Source: Hydrogenophaga sp. BPS33 (GTDB taxonomy: Bacteria; Pseudomonadota; Gammaproteobacteria; Burkholderiales; Burkholderiaceae_C). From it: 64,000 bases of DNA. The stretch covers positions 4,588,001 through 4,652,000 of the forward strand of contig NZ_CP044549.1 of assembly GCF_009859475.1 (NCBI RefSeq), given 5' to 3'. The notes below the pieces were generated by a model. The model did not search any database, had not been told where the DNA came from, and saw nothing but the letters and a program-made list of their open reading frames with translations. Made by a program: the position numbers and the translations under genes. Positions 11,701 through 18,731 of this stretch are shown here, one piece after another; the first letter of the stretch is position 1, and each line of letters begins with the position of its first letter.

Positions 11701-12008
11701 GACGCAGGCTGCTCGACTTCCGGTGCGTCTCCTGGTGCAGCGACATCTGCACCGCATTCAAGGCAGAGCAGGTCGCCGTCAGCAACAGGATGACCGTTGG
11801 TGCACACCGCCCCCTCTGAAGCTCCGGGCTCCGTTGGCGCAATGGATACAGCGGCGATGACCGGCGCAGGGCGCCAGCCTGAGGGAGAGATAGGAATGCC
11901 ACTCAGGTCCCAGTTGCAATTCGAATCACCTGCTTGTCCCTCGCATGTCATCTCAAAAAGAGGACGCTCGGTCGTACAGCTCGGACAGACACGCACGAGC
12001 TCAGTCAT
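5742..12008 (-). CDS. Giant pseudokinase-DUF4011-superfamily 1 helicase-endonuclease fusion
   Basis: 2088 residues. (1) Two N-terminal zinc-ribbon-like pieces (CPSC near 8-11, CLECG near 80). (2) A protein-kinase-like domain, about 100-370, with HRDIRP near 222 but SGFGSA in place of DFG near 245 and no clear glycine loop or VAIK lysine, so probably a pseudokinase. (3) A DUF4011-type region about 740-850. (4) A COG1112-type helicase: Walker A GPPGTGKS near 968, Walker B DEAS near 1633, GDEKQMPPT, VQGDERDVI, and VAVTRSRR near 1903. (5) A C-terminal restriction-endonuclease/Vsr-like domain (GLDYAI near 2009, GIECD near 2024). Kinase plus COG1112 helicase recalls MkoA of Mokosh; DUF4011-helicase-Vsr proteins are also known from defence islands. 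It overlaps both neighbours by 4 bp. Likely a nucleic-acid-sensing nuclease, by inference. Confidence 0.88.
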   Translation of the reverse strand: MTELVRVCPSCTTERPLFEMTCEGQAGDSNCNWDLSGIPISPSGWRPAPVIAAVSIAPTEPGASEGAVCTNGHPVADGDLLCLECGADVAAPGDAPEVEQPASETVIGGWHVLQQISSTTGRRDRYLVEEDGAGRRGVLTLYHHGWEPDPLVYETLERVSNEHVPRTFAFGRWEERAFEVAEELTAGTLADLGTVVVDSTGIRRIAYELGKALDALAEVGLRHRDIRPGTLLVRNRDPLDLVVSGFGSARLSEYDLDIVAPLEITRYTAPEAVAGGVAAASDWWSLGIVLLEQITGGKCFEGIEPQAFLIHVLTNGVPVPKDIPSDVALLLRGLLTRDRQRRWKWTQVQEWLDGKAPEVFDGLGEGTSQPSGPSVSLGGQRFFTLSSYALAAASQSGWEEGRDQLARGVVTAWAQTLNVPPQQLADLRRVVRDESLSNDSRLLLGLKVLNPDMPPVMRGVIVSPRWLLESPVEGYELVTGTVPDLLQDLGQDSWLSRLKSRAQAVRERAANLNVELDEATLRLYLLSASRARLSAEWDTRRRVFPDSEHMGLLSLIERRSLSEEDLIVVLSAAPTLFRSCDAIVEEARQLAEANNVATFEDEVARDQVTWPRSEQFQAVAERIEGFARCGHVVVNGWADEFRLERRLPLAQALVLLAVPQQQWQEPHKQQYVSQILTFFEKKVVTTVLRGPLVRMTIGKSTPRVDLQELHAPRLDAAGLLDHLLQRNSNPIVLDPTPLLAEGTTAHRLHSLERHSQLYKRDTGIDGLYLGFPFLLTKDAKATTAVRIAPVLLWPVRVHHEVGARTNVQVSFDSEREEIRLNPALETLVGQETYKKWVRATEELLGRSSLRAVDVIDAFGSLAVPRNRSLVVLPGPKVDVPVRSLQLECAAVLFHMTFMGQAIGEEIRQLQTQSPIGTGLETALRLRQNEPMLAETARPKEVDRFFTVFSDPSQEKAVLQARTAPGLLVEGPPGTGKSQTIVNMVGDAIGQGRSVLIICQKHAALEVVYKRLVAEDLGDRVVLVNDVNKDRQPIIKAVREQLEALTRRPTGIVDQIQRKREMKAARIEAHEATLDNHHAALHRIDGAVGLSYRALIGELIELETPDTPLEVPALRPMLQRLNIAELATLEEELAPVVRYWLPARYEGSALASTEAFSADLATLNDFREAFNAFTSAEDVRHQVLTTKPTSFEVDDPAPHATWLSSYGNEFLQMPEEQRKPLAKWLKLFREASPGGDMVGMAYLDGLRRTRDALSGCRSQDCDPKLSPLLCRINPGKLAELRKLTAETVEVSGFWSSLNLFKWSRKRRVLKFLQSVGDTPSHPRLEALLRAADLELAWRPLRKELSELHGHLGLPALEESSGPTLLATANTVFSMLQTVARHAAHLQASPWFAKLDNVAQQGSRDAFIHLFTEFDAAFARHQVRTDSCTSLGRLKSWMTALWVQECETAIGSNLGNGARIAPLERALPTLAAYQLFRGRAKQLSQLAISLLGILRIKEDQLDAITPSELEKAARRILNREARLAWKGALEQSCPDLMLERPELESKVASLEQFDQEMRQLNREFLKVHFDSSSIRPIRDWEDITRLTGQRARRLREFVELGAGLGLMKLRPVWLMNPDVASRLLPLKPGLFDTVIYDEASQMPVEYALPTLFRGKVTVVSGDEKQMPPTAFFASKVESDEAAEFDGEMLEEGASEEERDVFEETWNRREIKDCPDLLLLARANLPSERLQIHYRSAYRELIGYSNAAFYGNDLSVPVTVPDETVKRVRPIEMIRVDGVYREQTNQAEAERVVDVLQEIWRAPYVDRPSVGVVTFNRKQADLIQEVIESRAEADPVFREAYGQECERSEQGEDMGVFVKNVENVQGDERDVIVFSSTFGRNEQGTFRRAFGVLGQKGGERRLNVAVTRSRRKVYMVTSMPIAEISDLLSTRRPPATPRDFLQGYMEYARLVSSGELLTSRSLLSRLTVRREAARSVHGERSHDAFHQAVGEFLRSLGHLVKSSADSDAFGLDYAIEHPDTGLFAIGIECDAPRHPLLEHARAREVWRPQVLQRSLRVLHRVSCHGWYHDGERERQNLVGAVRVALTIQEGV

Positions 12009-12640
12009 TGACGCCCCTCAGTAACCGAAATGACATGTCCTTGGCTGGCAAGGAGCGCCTGAAGCTTTCTCATATCTCCCCTCTGCGGGATGCCGGCTAA
12101 CCAGACGGCGCCATCGTTGTCCACCATGAAATCGAGATTCTTTGTATCGCCACTGTCGTCTCGTTCGAAGCAAGAAAACTCAGCCTTGCCTTTCTCAGTC
12201 AGCAGGTGCAACCGTTGGTTGTCGCTGCCTCGAAGCAATAGCGTCTGTCTTTCGTCAAGCATGAACGGCTCGGACATGAGCGCGTCTATGAGCCCCTCTG
12301 CCACTGCTGGATGGGAGCAGATCGAACTATAAGAATGTCCGCTGTAGACGAATACTGAACCATGTGTGAGATGCCGCACCCCCTCCACTACCGCCATAAG
12401 CGCGTCGGGCTGGTCAAATGGCTCTCCACCAGAAATGGTCACGCCGTCGCTCTCGGCGAGCCACCCTCGAATGGACTCCAGCAGCATTGATACCTCCACA
12501 TCCGCTTGCCGTGGGTGCCAAGTGTCCATGGATATGCAGCCTGGACAGCGCACTGAGCACCCCTGGAACCAGATTCCTACACGTCGCCCAGGCCCCAGAG
12601 TGGTCACCGGGAAGTGCACCCGGGACAATGCGACTTTCAT
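12005..12640 (-). CDS. NrdG-like radical SAM protein
   Basis: A 211-residue protein with the radical S-adenosylmethionine cluster motif CX3CX2C at C28, C32 and C35 (context GCSVRCPGC) and a GGEPF motif at 71-75, the usual SAM-contacting strand. Length and motif spacing fit the small NrdG/4Fe-4S activating-enzyme type rather than viperins. Such enzymes generate a 5'-deoxyadenosyl radical to activate a partner or modify a substrate. No anaerobic ribonucleotide reductase is nearby, so the target is unknown and may be a protein of this operon. Both ends overlap neighbouring genes by 4 bp (ATGA). A radical SAM activase inside a helicase-nuclease operon is unusual. Confidence 0.85.
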   Translation of the reverse strand: MKVALSRVHFPVTTLGPGRRVGIWFQGCSVRCPGCISMDTWHPRQADVEVSMLLESIRGWLAESDGVTISGGEPFDQPDALMAVVEGVRHLTHGSVFVYSGHSYSSICSHPAVAEGLIDALMSEPFMLDERQTLLLRGSDNQRLHLLTEKGKAEFSCFERDDSGDTKNLDFMVDNDGAVWLAGIPQRGDMRKLQALLASQGHVISVTEGRQ

Positions 12641-14445
12641 GTCTGCACGCGCCTGAGACTCAGCGCGCCAGCGCTTAGCTCAACCACTTCAAACTGCTCG
12701 CCGGCCCGGGCGTCCGTATCAAAGAGCTCACGAGCCAACGGGTTGAGCAGATGGGCCTCGACGTGATTGCGGATGCCCCGTCCGCCGTTCGAGAGATCCT
12801 GAAGGCACAGTACCCGAAGACTTCCCAGAGCATCTGGAAGTACTGTCACTGTCAGTTGCTGCGCGGAAAGGTCCGAAAGGGTGCTGCTGACCATTTGATC
12901 GAAGATTTGACCTGCCACGTCTTCACGAATGAAGTCAAATACGATGACGTTTTCACCCATGCGGTTCAGAATCTCGGGGCGATTCAGCACGTACTTGAAG
13001 TGACGGTCAATCTCGTGCTCGACCTTGTGCTTGACCGCAGCGTAGGGCTCATCTGGTGACACGTTGAGCACTCTCTCGCCGTGCTCGCCCAGCTTGTAAA
13101 TGCCAAGATTCGAGGTGAAGACAATGAGCGCTTCTGAGAAGTAGACACGGTCGCCTCGGCCCGAAGTGAGGACGCCGTCATCAAGAATCTGAAGAAACTT
13201 ATCCAGCACCCTTGGGTGTGCCTTCTCGATCTCGTCGAAGAGGACCACACTGAAGGGCTTCTCCCGTATCGCGTTGGTAAGCTCGCCGCCCGCGTCGTAG
13301 CCGATGTAGCCGGGTGGCGCTCCAATAAGGCGCTGGTCTGCGTGCTCCGCGCTGAACTCGGACATGTCGAAGCGGATGTATGCACTTTCGTCGCCGAACA
13401 GAAGACTGGTAACGGTCTTGGCAAGCTCCGTTTTTCCAACCCCGGTTGGTCCCGCCAGGAACGCCACACCTCGTGGACGGCCGCCCCTGCGTCCCCCTCC
13501 AACGCCAGTCATAGCGCGCTTAACCATATCGAGCATATGCACGACGGCATCTGGCTGCCCTTTGACGCGCTGCCGAATGAACGCATCAGCGTTCTTGATT
13601 TTCTCCCTGTCGATGCCCTGCCAGGGATCCTCGGTGACGCCGACCTTGTATCTCCTTACTGCGTCACCGATGCGGTCCAGAGGCACGGCTTCGACCCGTG
13701 AAAGAACTGCGATGGAGTTGAGGTCAATGAGCAGCATGCCTTCGGTGCCGTCGACGAACTCGTTCAGAGCCTTTTGCACAACTTCGGGGGTAGCCTTTGC
13801 GGCCAACGGCCGAAGCAAAGCCGGAGCAAGAGCCCTACGCACCCGGTTATCAGGACGGGGCACCGGAATGTGGCGCACCCGTGGATTCCCAACCAAGAAC
13901 CAATCGGGAAGGTCTCCCTCCTTGTCAACAACCCACACCACTGTGTTGAAGAAAGGCTTACGTGCTTCACCGACGGGTCGAGCTCTAGCTTGGTGAGACA
14001 ACATCAACGCCCTGGTAAAGAGCTGGTGCTCCTGCGCACTGAGATCTGTCGGACGAGTGAGAAGGCGGGCCGCAAAGTCAATGACGAGGGCAACTGGTGC
14101 GCCTTGGCGTTCAATCAGTCTATGCAAGCATGACGAGAGACCTTCGGCTCCTGCTCCACCTTCCATCAAAGTCCCAAGGTCAGAACCTGCTTCTCCAGCA
14201 GGAAACCCGGGAGCTTGCAGTCGACTGAATCCTGTCAACGGGGCGTAGTGCAGCGTCTCCGCATAGCCCGCCTGTCTCAAAGTCAATGCCAGGGTTTCTG
14301 CGAGGGGCTGAGTGGTGACGATGCCCTCAGTAATCTGGACAGCCTGAAAATCGCGCACGTTTCCGGAGAGCACGAACTGGCTCTTAAGTGGCAGAAAGCG
14401 CTCCAAGTCTCGCTGCCACCTGGGCACCTCAAAACCTGCTGACAT
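12637..14445 (-). CDS. Clp-like AAA+ ATPase with a degenerate N-terminal module
   Basis: 602 residues. The C-terminal half is a typical ClpA/ClpB second AAA+ domain: Walker A GPTGVGKT at 332-339, pore loop GYIG at 379-382 followed by YDAGG, Walker B VVLFDE ending near 404, and a sensor-1 VFTSN. The first 270 residues look like another AAA-type fold without a Walker A, so only one ATP site is expected. There is no ClpP-binding loop or ClpB-style middle coiled coil that I can see. Likely role: ring-forming remodeller or unfoldase for another operon product. It starts 29 bp after the DUF4236 gene and overlaps the radical SAM gene by 4 bp. Confidence 0.85.
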   Translation of the reverse strand: MSAGFEVPRWQRDLERFLPLKSQFVLSGNVRDFQAVQITEGIVTTQPLAETLALTLRQAGYAETLHYAPLTGFSRLQAPGFPAGEAGSDLGTLMEGGAGAEGLSSCLHRLIERQGAPVALVIDFAARLLTRPTDLSAQEHQLFTRALMLSHQARARPVGEARKPFFNTVVWVVDKEGDLPDWFLVGNPRVRHIPVPRPDNRVRRALAPALLRPLAAKATPEVVQKALNEFVDGTEGMLLIDLNSIAVLSRVEAVPLDRIGDAVRRYKVGVTEDPWQGIDREKIKNADAFIRQRVKGQPDAVVHMLDMVKRAMTGVGGGRRGGRPRGVAFLAGPTGVGKTELAKTVTSLLFGDESAYIRFDMSEFSAEHADQRLIGAPPGYIGYDAGGELTNAIREKPFSVVLFDEIEKAHPRVLDKFLQILDDGVLTSGRGDRVYFSEALIVFTSNLGIYKLGEHGERVLNVSPDEPYAAVKHKVEHEIDRHFKYVLNRPEILNRMGENVIVFDFIREDVAGQIFDQMVSSTLSDLSAQQLTVTVLPDALGSLRVLCLQDLSNGGRGIRNHVEAHLLNPLARELFDTDARAGEQFEVVELSAGALSLRRVQT

Positions 14446-14474
14446 CGACTGATCTCCTTTCTGCGACTTTTTGG

Positions 14475-15587
14475 TTACGCGCGGACCGTGCCTCGATTCG
14501 CTGCCGACATGACCCTGACCGCACCGGCAAGGGAGTCGAACCCTCCGTCCTTTGAAATCATGAGCCGGATATCAAGGCCCTCAGAGGTTGCCATGTTCAA
14601 TTGGTGGTATGCGCAGAGCGGATACTCGCGGTTGTCTTTGAAGCGCCGGTCGGGTCCCCCGGACTTGTTGACGTACTTCCATGTTCTTCCCACCACCGTC
14701 GCATCACTTGGAACAGAGCCAGTCTCCACAAACTGTGTCCTCTGTGCGACGGCTTGAAGTCTCTCATACAAGATAGCGCCAACCGCCTTCCCCTGAAAGG
14801 CAAGGATTCTGTCTGGGTAGAACGCGAGTGTCGTTCGCCCGGCTTGCAAGATGGGGACATCAATGTTCGCCTTCACACCGGGCACCTGACCCAACTTCAA
14901 TGTAGCCCCTGAGAACTTCAGTCCCTGGCTTGCACCAGCGGAATACTTGAAGTCTGCATAACGAGACGTGCTCGAGATGGCCTTGACCATCTTTGAAGAG
15001 CCGGCAGATCTCGCGGCATCGCAGATAGCTTCAAAGTCAGCCTTGGCAGCGGAATCGGGATCGAAGAACAGAACTGTGAGCTTCTGCATCGAGTCTCGCC
15101 AATACAGCCACGCGACAACGGACATGAGGACAACTGCGAGCAAAATTCGCCACACCCCGGATTCCGCTCCTATGAGCGATGAGAACCAGAAATACACCAC
15201 GACTGCGATGGCAACAGCGACAGGCCAGGTAGATGACTTCTTGCGCTGCTCGTTAATGCTCAGTAGCAGGCCGTCGCTATTTGAATCGGTCAGCTGCAAA
15301 ACGCATGTGGTGTCGTGTTCTGTCGTAGCGACGACGTTTGGTTGTGGTGCTTGCGTTGCGCTGGACTCAAGTGGCTGCGTTGTGGCCGCGAGCGCCTGTC
15401 GCCGAGTCGTCCTGCCACTCAGGCTACTGCGATATCTAAAGCCGCCTGCTCCGCCGCTTATGTAAGCGCCACGCGGCCCCGTACCGACGCGCAGACCTGG
15501 CACGCCCACGGACATGCCGATCCCTGAGCCGGAGAAATTGAAGCGCACCGCGCCGAAGCGAACGCTCTTGGCAAACGTAAGTCCCAT
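14475..15587 (-). CDS. DUF4236 membrane protein, first gene of the pseudokinase-helicase operon
   Basis: 370 residues. The first roughly 55 match the DUF4236 pattern (FAKSVRFG, then GSGIGMSVG and GLRVGTGPRG with RYRSS). Two hydrophobic segments follow at about 120-165 (a VAIAVVVYFWF run and an ILLAVVLMSVVAWLYW run), so the protein probably sits in the inner membrane with a C-terminal cytoplasmic domain. A strong ribosome-binding site (GGAGGAGG) lies about 7 bp upstream of the ATG. It is the promoter-proximal gene of a five-gene run with gaps of 29 bp or less. DUF4236 function is unknown; in this context it may anchor the complex or sense envelope events (inference). Confidence 0.78.
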   Translation of the reverse strand: MGLTFAKSVRFGAVRFNFSGSGIGMSVGVPGLRVGTGPRGAYISGGAGGFRYRSSLSGRTTRRQALAATTQPLESSATQAPQPNVVATTEHDTTCVLQLTDSNSDGLLLSINEQRKKSSTWPVAVAIAVVVYFWFSSLIGAESGVWRILLAVVLMSVVAWLYWRDSMQKLTVLFFDPDSAAKADFEAICDAARSAGSSKMVKAISSTSRYADFKYSAGASQGLKFSGATLKLGQVPGVKANIDVPILQAGRTTLAFYPDRILAFQGKAVGAILYERLQAVAQRTQFVETGSVPSDATVVGRTWKYVNKSGGPDRRFKDNREYPLCAYHQLNMATSEGLDIRLMISKDGGFDSLAGAVRVMSAANRGTVRA

Positions 15588-15777
15588 CAGGCCTCCTCCA
15601 CTTGGCTATGTTCAACACACGCTCGCTGTGTCGCGATCGCAAGACGGCAGCTACGGCTGTCAATTCATCGTAACATTCTGTCGCATTTGCACATTTAGCA
15701 ATGGTGCCCACGGAGTGCGCCGAACCCTCGTGTGAGATCGTTCATGCGTCTGCGTCACCTGAATTGATCCGGCGCAG

Positions 15778-16310
15778 GTGTATCCGCCGGCGAGGCGGTG
15801 GTGCCAGCCTCCGAATTGGCCGCGGCCCGGGCCGAGATTGCAGAGCTGCAGCGCGTGCTGGGTGAGAAGACGCTGGAGAACGAGATCCTCAAAGAGGCCG
15901 TGGAGTGCGCCGCTAAAAAAAGTGGATTGCGCGCTCGCCCTTGTTGTCTGGGGACGGCCAATGATGGCTGTGTGCCAAGCACTCGGTCTGGCGCGCTCGA
16001 ACGTTCACGAGCTGCGCAGCCGGCCGGCCTCTTGGGTCGAGGGCCGAACTGCACACGCGCCGCATGGCGACGCTCAATTGCTACAGACATCCGTGAGCAG
16101 ATCACAGGGTTGCCCAGCGAAGGCTACCGGCGCGCGTGCGCGCTGGTCAATCGCAAGCGCGCAGCCACGTGTGCGCCGCGTGTGAACACGAAATGGACGT
16201 CCACGGCTTCCACCCAGATCGCGGGAAGGGCCAGGCTCCGAGCGCACGCGGGAAGAAGTGAAGCGCGGCATGGCGTGGACTGTAGGGCGGGATGGTTTTT
16301 CCGCATGCTT
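15778..16310 (+). pseudogene. Degenerate IS3-family transposase remnant (left)
   Basis: Translated frames show an OrfA C-terminus (a run of [20 protein letters not shown] type) at about 15800-15920. After a frame change come pieces typical of IS2-like OrfB ([15 protein letters not shown] at about 15963-16010, then a [13 protein letters not shown] block at about 16118-16155). Several frame shifts and the lack of a catalytic core show that it is dead. It lies just left of the XRE/YaaW module; a second transposase remnant lies just right of it. Confidence 0.7.
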
Positions 16311-16390
16311 TCGGGTACTCAGATTAAAGAGTGCGCGATTCCTGCCGATCAACAAACGGGGGGATCTACCTTCGCCAACCTACGAGGCGA

Positions 16391-16414
16391 TTCACTCCGT
16401 TTAAATGGAGTGAA
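16391..16414. promoter_or_regulatory. Candidate operator: 8-bp inverted repeat with 8-bp spacer
   Basis: TTCACTCC (16391-16398) and its exact reverse complement GGAGTGAA (16407-16414) flank an AT-rich spacer, about 80 bp before the start of the first gene of a module that encodes its own XRE-type regulator. Size and symmetry fit a helix-turn-helix dimer site. Autoregulation is inference. Confidence 0.5.
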
Positions 16415-16495
16415 GCTTGCTGTGTCGCTTCGTCACAGATCTCGCGTTGCCTAGAATTCGGTCAACTTCAACGTCATGTTCAGGAGGCAAAAAAA

Positions 16496-18106
16496 ATGCG
16501 CGAAGAATCCATCAAATCCGATACCGAAAATGGGCCTGGGCAATCAAAACGACTGCACATACCGGAGGCCGCTATTCCGCCTTATGTGGCCACGCAGATG
16601 GAGTCAACCCAGCTCGGCAGATTTTCAGCCAAAGGCGGCACGGGGTTCGCTGCCGAAGACGTCAACGCATTGGCTGATGAACGATTGGGCCGTGTCGTTG
16701 AAAAGACCGGGTCGGACAATTTGAAGAATGGAGCGGATCGCATAGCGGACGGCATCTCTATTCAGACGAAGTATTTTGATACTGCAAGCCGCACGGTTGG
16801 AGCGGCGTTCGACGATACAACTGGACTGTATCGCTACAACGGCATGCAGTTGGAGGTGCCGAAAGATCAGTATGAAGCGGCCGTCAAACTGATGGAAAAA
16901 CGCATTGAAGACGGGAAAGTTCCGGGTGTTGCTGATCCGGCAGACGCGGGCAAGCTGATCAAAGAGGGCAGTGTCACCTATCAGCAGGCCAAAAACATTG
17001 CACGTGCCGGCAACATCGACAGCTTGAGCTACGACGTGCGAAATAGCGCCGTGGTTTGCGGCGCTGCCTTTGGGCTGGGTTTCGTCATGGACTACGGCAC
17101 GGCAATCTGGAGCGGCGAGAGCCAGACAAACGCCTTGAAGGGCGCTGCGCTCCAAGGCCTCAAAACTTCAGGCGTCGCGTTCTTCACCAGCGTGGGCAGT
17201 GCGCAACTGTTGAGAACACAAACCTCCCGCGCGAGCACCATTTTGGTCAGAAGCGGCCTGAAGAGCGTCGCCAAGACGGGCTTGGGGAAAACTGCCATCG
17301 AAAAGGTTGCCCATGCTTCTCTAGGAAAGGCCGTGCATGGCGCCTCGGCGGTCAATCATGTGTCCAAGTTGCTCCGAAGCAACGCCATCACAGGAGTCGT
17401 CACAGTCACCGTGCTCACGCTGCCGGACATTTACAGAGCAACGATCACCGGCAGCGCATCCTGGGCACAGGTAGGGAAGAACCTCGTTGTCAATGCCACG
17501 GGAGTTGCGGCAGGCACAGCGGGCTGGCTCGGCGGGGCCGCCCTTGGTGCCGCTGCAGGCAGTGCAGTCCCCGTTGTGGGCACAGTCGTCGGTGGGGTCG
17601 TTGGGGGACTGGCCGGAGCTCTTGGTGCAGGCGCTGCGGGCGGCATGATCGCCGCAGCGGCGATGGACCGCCTTGTCGACGACGACGCAATTCAAATGCA
17701 GGCGCTTCTTGATAAAGAGCTCAGGGTCATCGCCGAGGAATATGTGATGAGCAAGGAGGAGTTCAAAACCTTTTTGAGCTTCATTGGCGCGTCCATTCCC
17801 GGTGGATTTCTGGAGGCCTTGTATGCCTCCAAGGGCCGATCGCAGTTCATTCGAGACCATTACGAAGCGTATGCGTTCGAGATCGTCAAGAACCGCAAAA
17901 CCATCACCCCTCCGCAAGATCAGAAAGTTCTCGATTTCATCGAAAAATTGCTCGAAGACGCGGAGGCAGGCGAAATTTCTGAGGAACAGGATGAGGTCTA
18001 CGATCCCAGCGCCTACGTTCCGAATTTCGTCCTCGACTCCCATCCCCATGGCGATGAAGCCATTGCGGCCAAAGAAGCAGTTTCGATGGTCTATCGCCAT
18101 GCGTGA
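16496..18106 (+). CDS. Large glycine-zipper membrane protein of unknown function
   Basis: 536 residues. The ATG at 16496 follows an AGGAGG at 16482-16487; the frame is open upstream but runs through the candidate operator. The N-terminal half has a conserved-looking block (NGADRIADGISIQTKY, then LEVPKDQYEAAV and TYQQAKNIARAGN) that I associate with a widespread, unnamed family. Several hydrophobic segments follow, including a long Gly/Ala zipper at about 335-385 (TAGWLGGAALGAAAGSA and a GGVVGGLAGALGAG run), then a helical acidic C-terminus. This architecture fits a membrane-inserting or pore-type protein. It overlaps the XRE gene by 8 bp. Role unknown; toxin- or abortive-infection-like action under XRE control is a hypothesis. 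Confidence 0.8.
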   Translation: MREESIKSDTENGPGQSKRLHIPEAAIPPYVATQMESTQLGRFSAKGGTGFAAEDVNALADERLGRVVEKTGSDNLKNGADRIADGISIQTKYFDTASRTVGAAFDDTTGLYRYNGMQLEVPKDQYEAAVKLMEKRIEDGKVPGVADPADAGKLIKEGSVTYQQAKNIARAGNIDSLSYDVRNSAVVCGAAFGLGFVMDYGTAIWSGESQTNALKGAALQGLKTSGVAFFTSVGSAQLLRTQTSRASTILVRSGLKSVAKTGLGKTAIEKVAHASLGKAVHGASAVNHVSKLLRSNAITGVVTVTVLTLPDIYRATITGSASWAQVGKNLVVNATGVAAGTAGWLGGAALGAAAGSAVPVVGTVVGGVVGGLAGALGAGAAGGMIAAAAMDRLVDDDAIQMQALLDKELRVIAEEYVMSKEEFKTFLSFIGASIPGGFLEALYASKGRSQFIRDHYEAYAFEIVKNRKTITPPQDQKVLDFIEKLLEDAEAGEISEEQDEVYDPSAYVPNFVLDSHPHGDEAIAAKEAVSMVYRHA

Positions 18107-18728
18107 TGAGCCAGATGCGCCCGCTAAAAGTGAGTTGTTCCTCAAAAGCTCGAATCAGTTTCGCCGAGCTTTGCGAAGGATGATCAACCAATCTGGCACC
18201 GCCCCCAATGGTGAGGTCAAGTCGGTTTCACGGCAGGCTTTGAGCGCAAGTGCTGGCATCGCCGCCTCCACCTTGAACAAATTGCTCGTCAGCGACGAAA
18301 AAGCTAAAGAGGAGCCTCCCAATCCTACGCTTGAGGTGATATGCAAATTGGCAGCCGCGTTGAATGTGTCTCCTGGCCTGCTGCTGCTGACCGAAGACGA
18401 CTGGAAAAAGCTGGGCTCGTCCGTCGCCACCTACATGGCCCTGGAGAGAGCAGATAACTTCCGTGAGTTTGTATCCGACACCGTGCTAAGCAATGAATAC
18501 AGCGGTGTCGCCTCGGATGTTGCTCGGGACGCCCAGCAGATTGCCCAGATGTGTGGGTTTGGGTCTCGTGCGACAGAAGCAGCCAGAACCAACATCGCAG
18601 CCACCAGCCAAGTCCTTTCTTTTCGCGGGCTCAATCCCGAACATCGCCCTTTGTTGATGGTGATTTGCGCCATTTTTGCTCTGTCTGCAACTCCGCCTCG
18701 CACTTCACCAGAATCCAACCCAAGCTGA
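18099..18728 (+). CDS. XRE-family helix-turn-helix regulator
   Basis: 209 residues from the ATG at 18099, which overlaps the previous gene by 8 bp. Residues about 20-90 form an XRE-type HTH: SVSRQALSASAGIAASTLNKLL as the recognition region (written here only as landmarks), then PTLEVICKLAAALNVSPGLLL, the usual trailing helices of Cro/C1 repressors. The C-terminal roughly 110 residues have no assigned domain. Sitting between two membrane-type proteins and downstream of an inverted-repeat operator candidate, it is probably the autoregulator of the module. Confidence 0.83.
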   Translation: MRDEPDAPAKSELFLKSSNQFRRALRRMINQSGTAPNGEVKSVSRQALSASAGIAASTLNKLLVSDEKAKEEPPNPTLEVICKLAAALNVSPGLLLLTEDDWKKLGSSVATYMALERADNFREFVSDTVLSNEYSGVASDVARDAQQIAQMCGFGSRATEAARTNIAATSQVLSFRGLNPEHRPLLMVICAIFALSATPPRTSPESNPS

Positions 18729-18731
18729 CAA

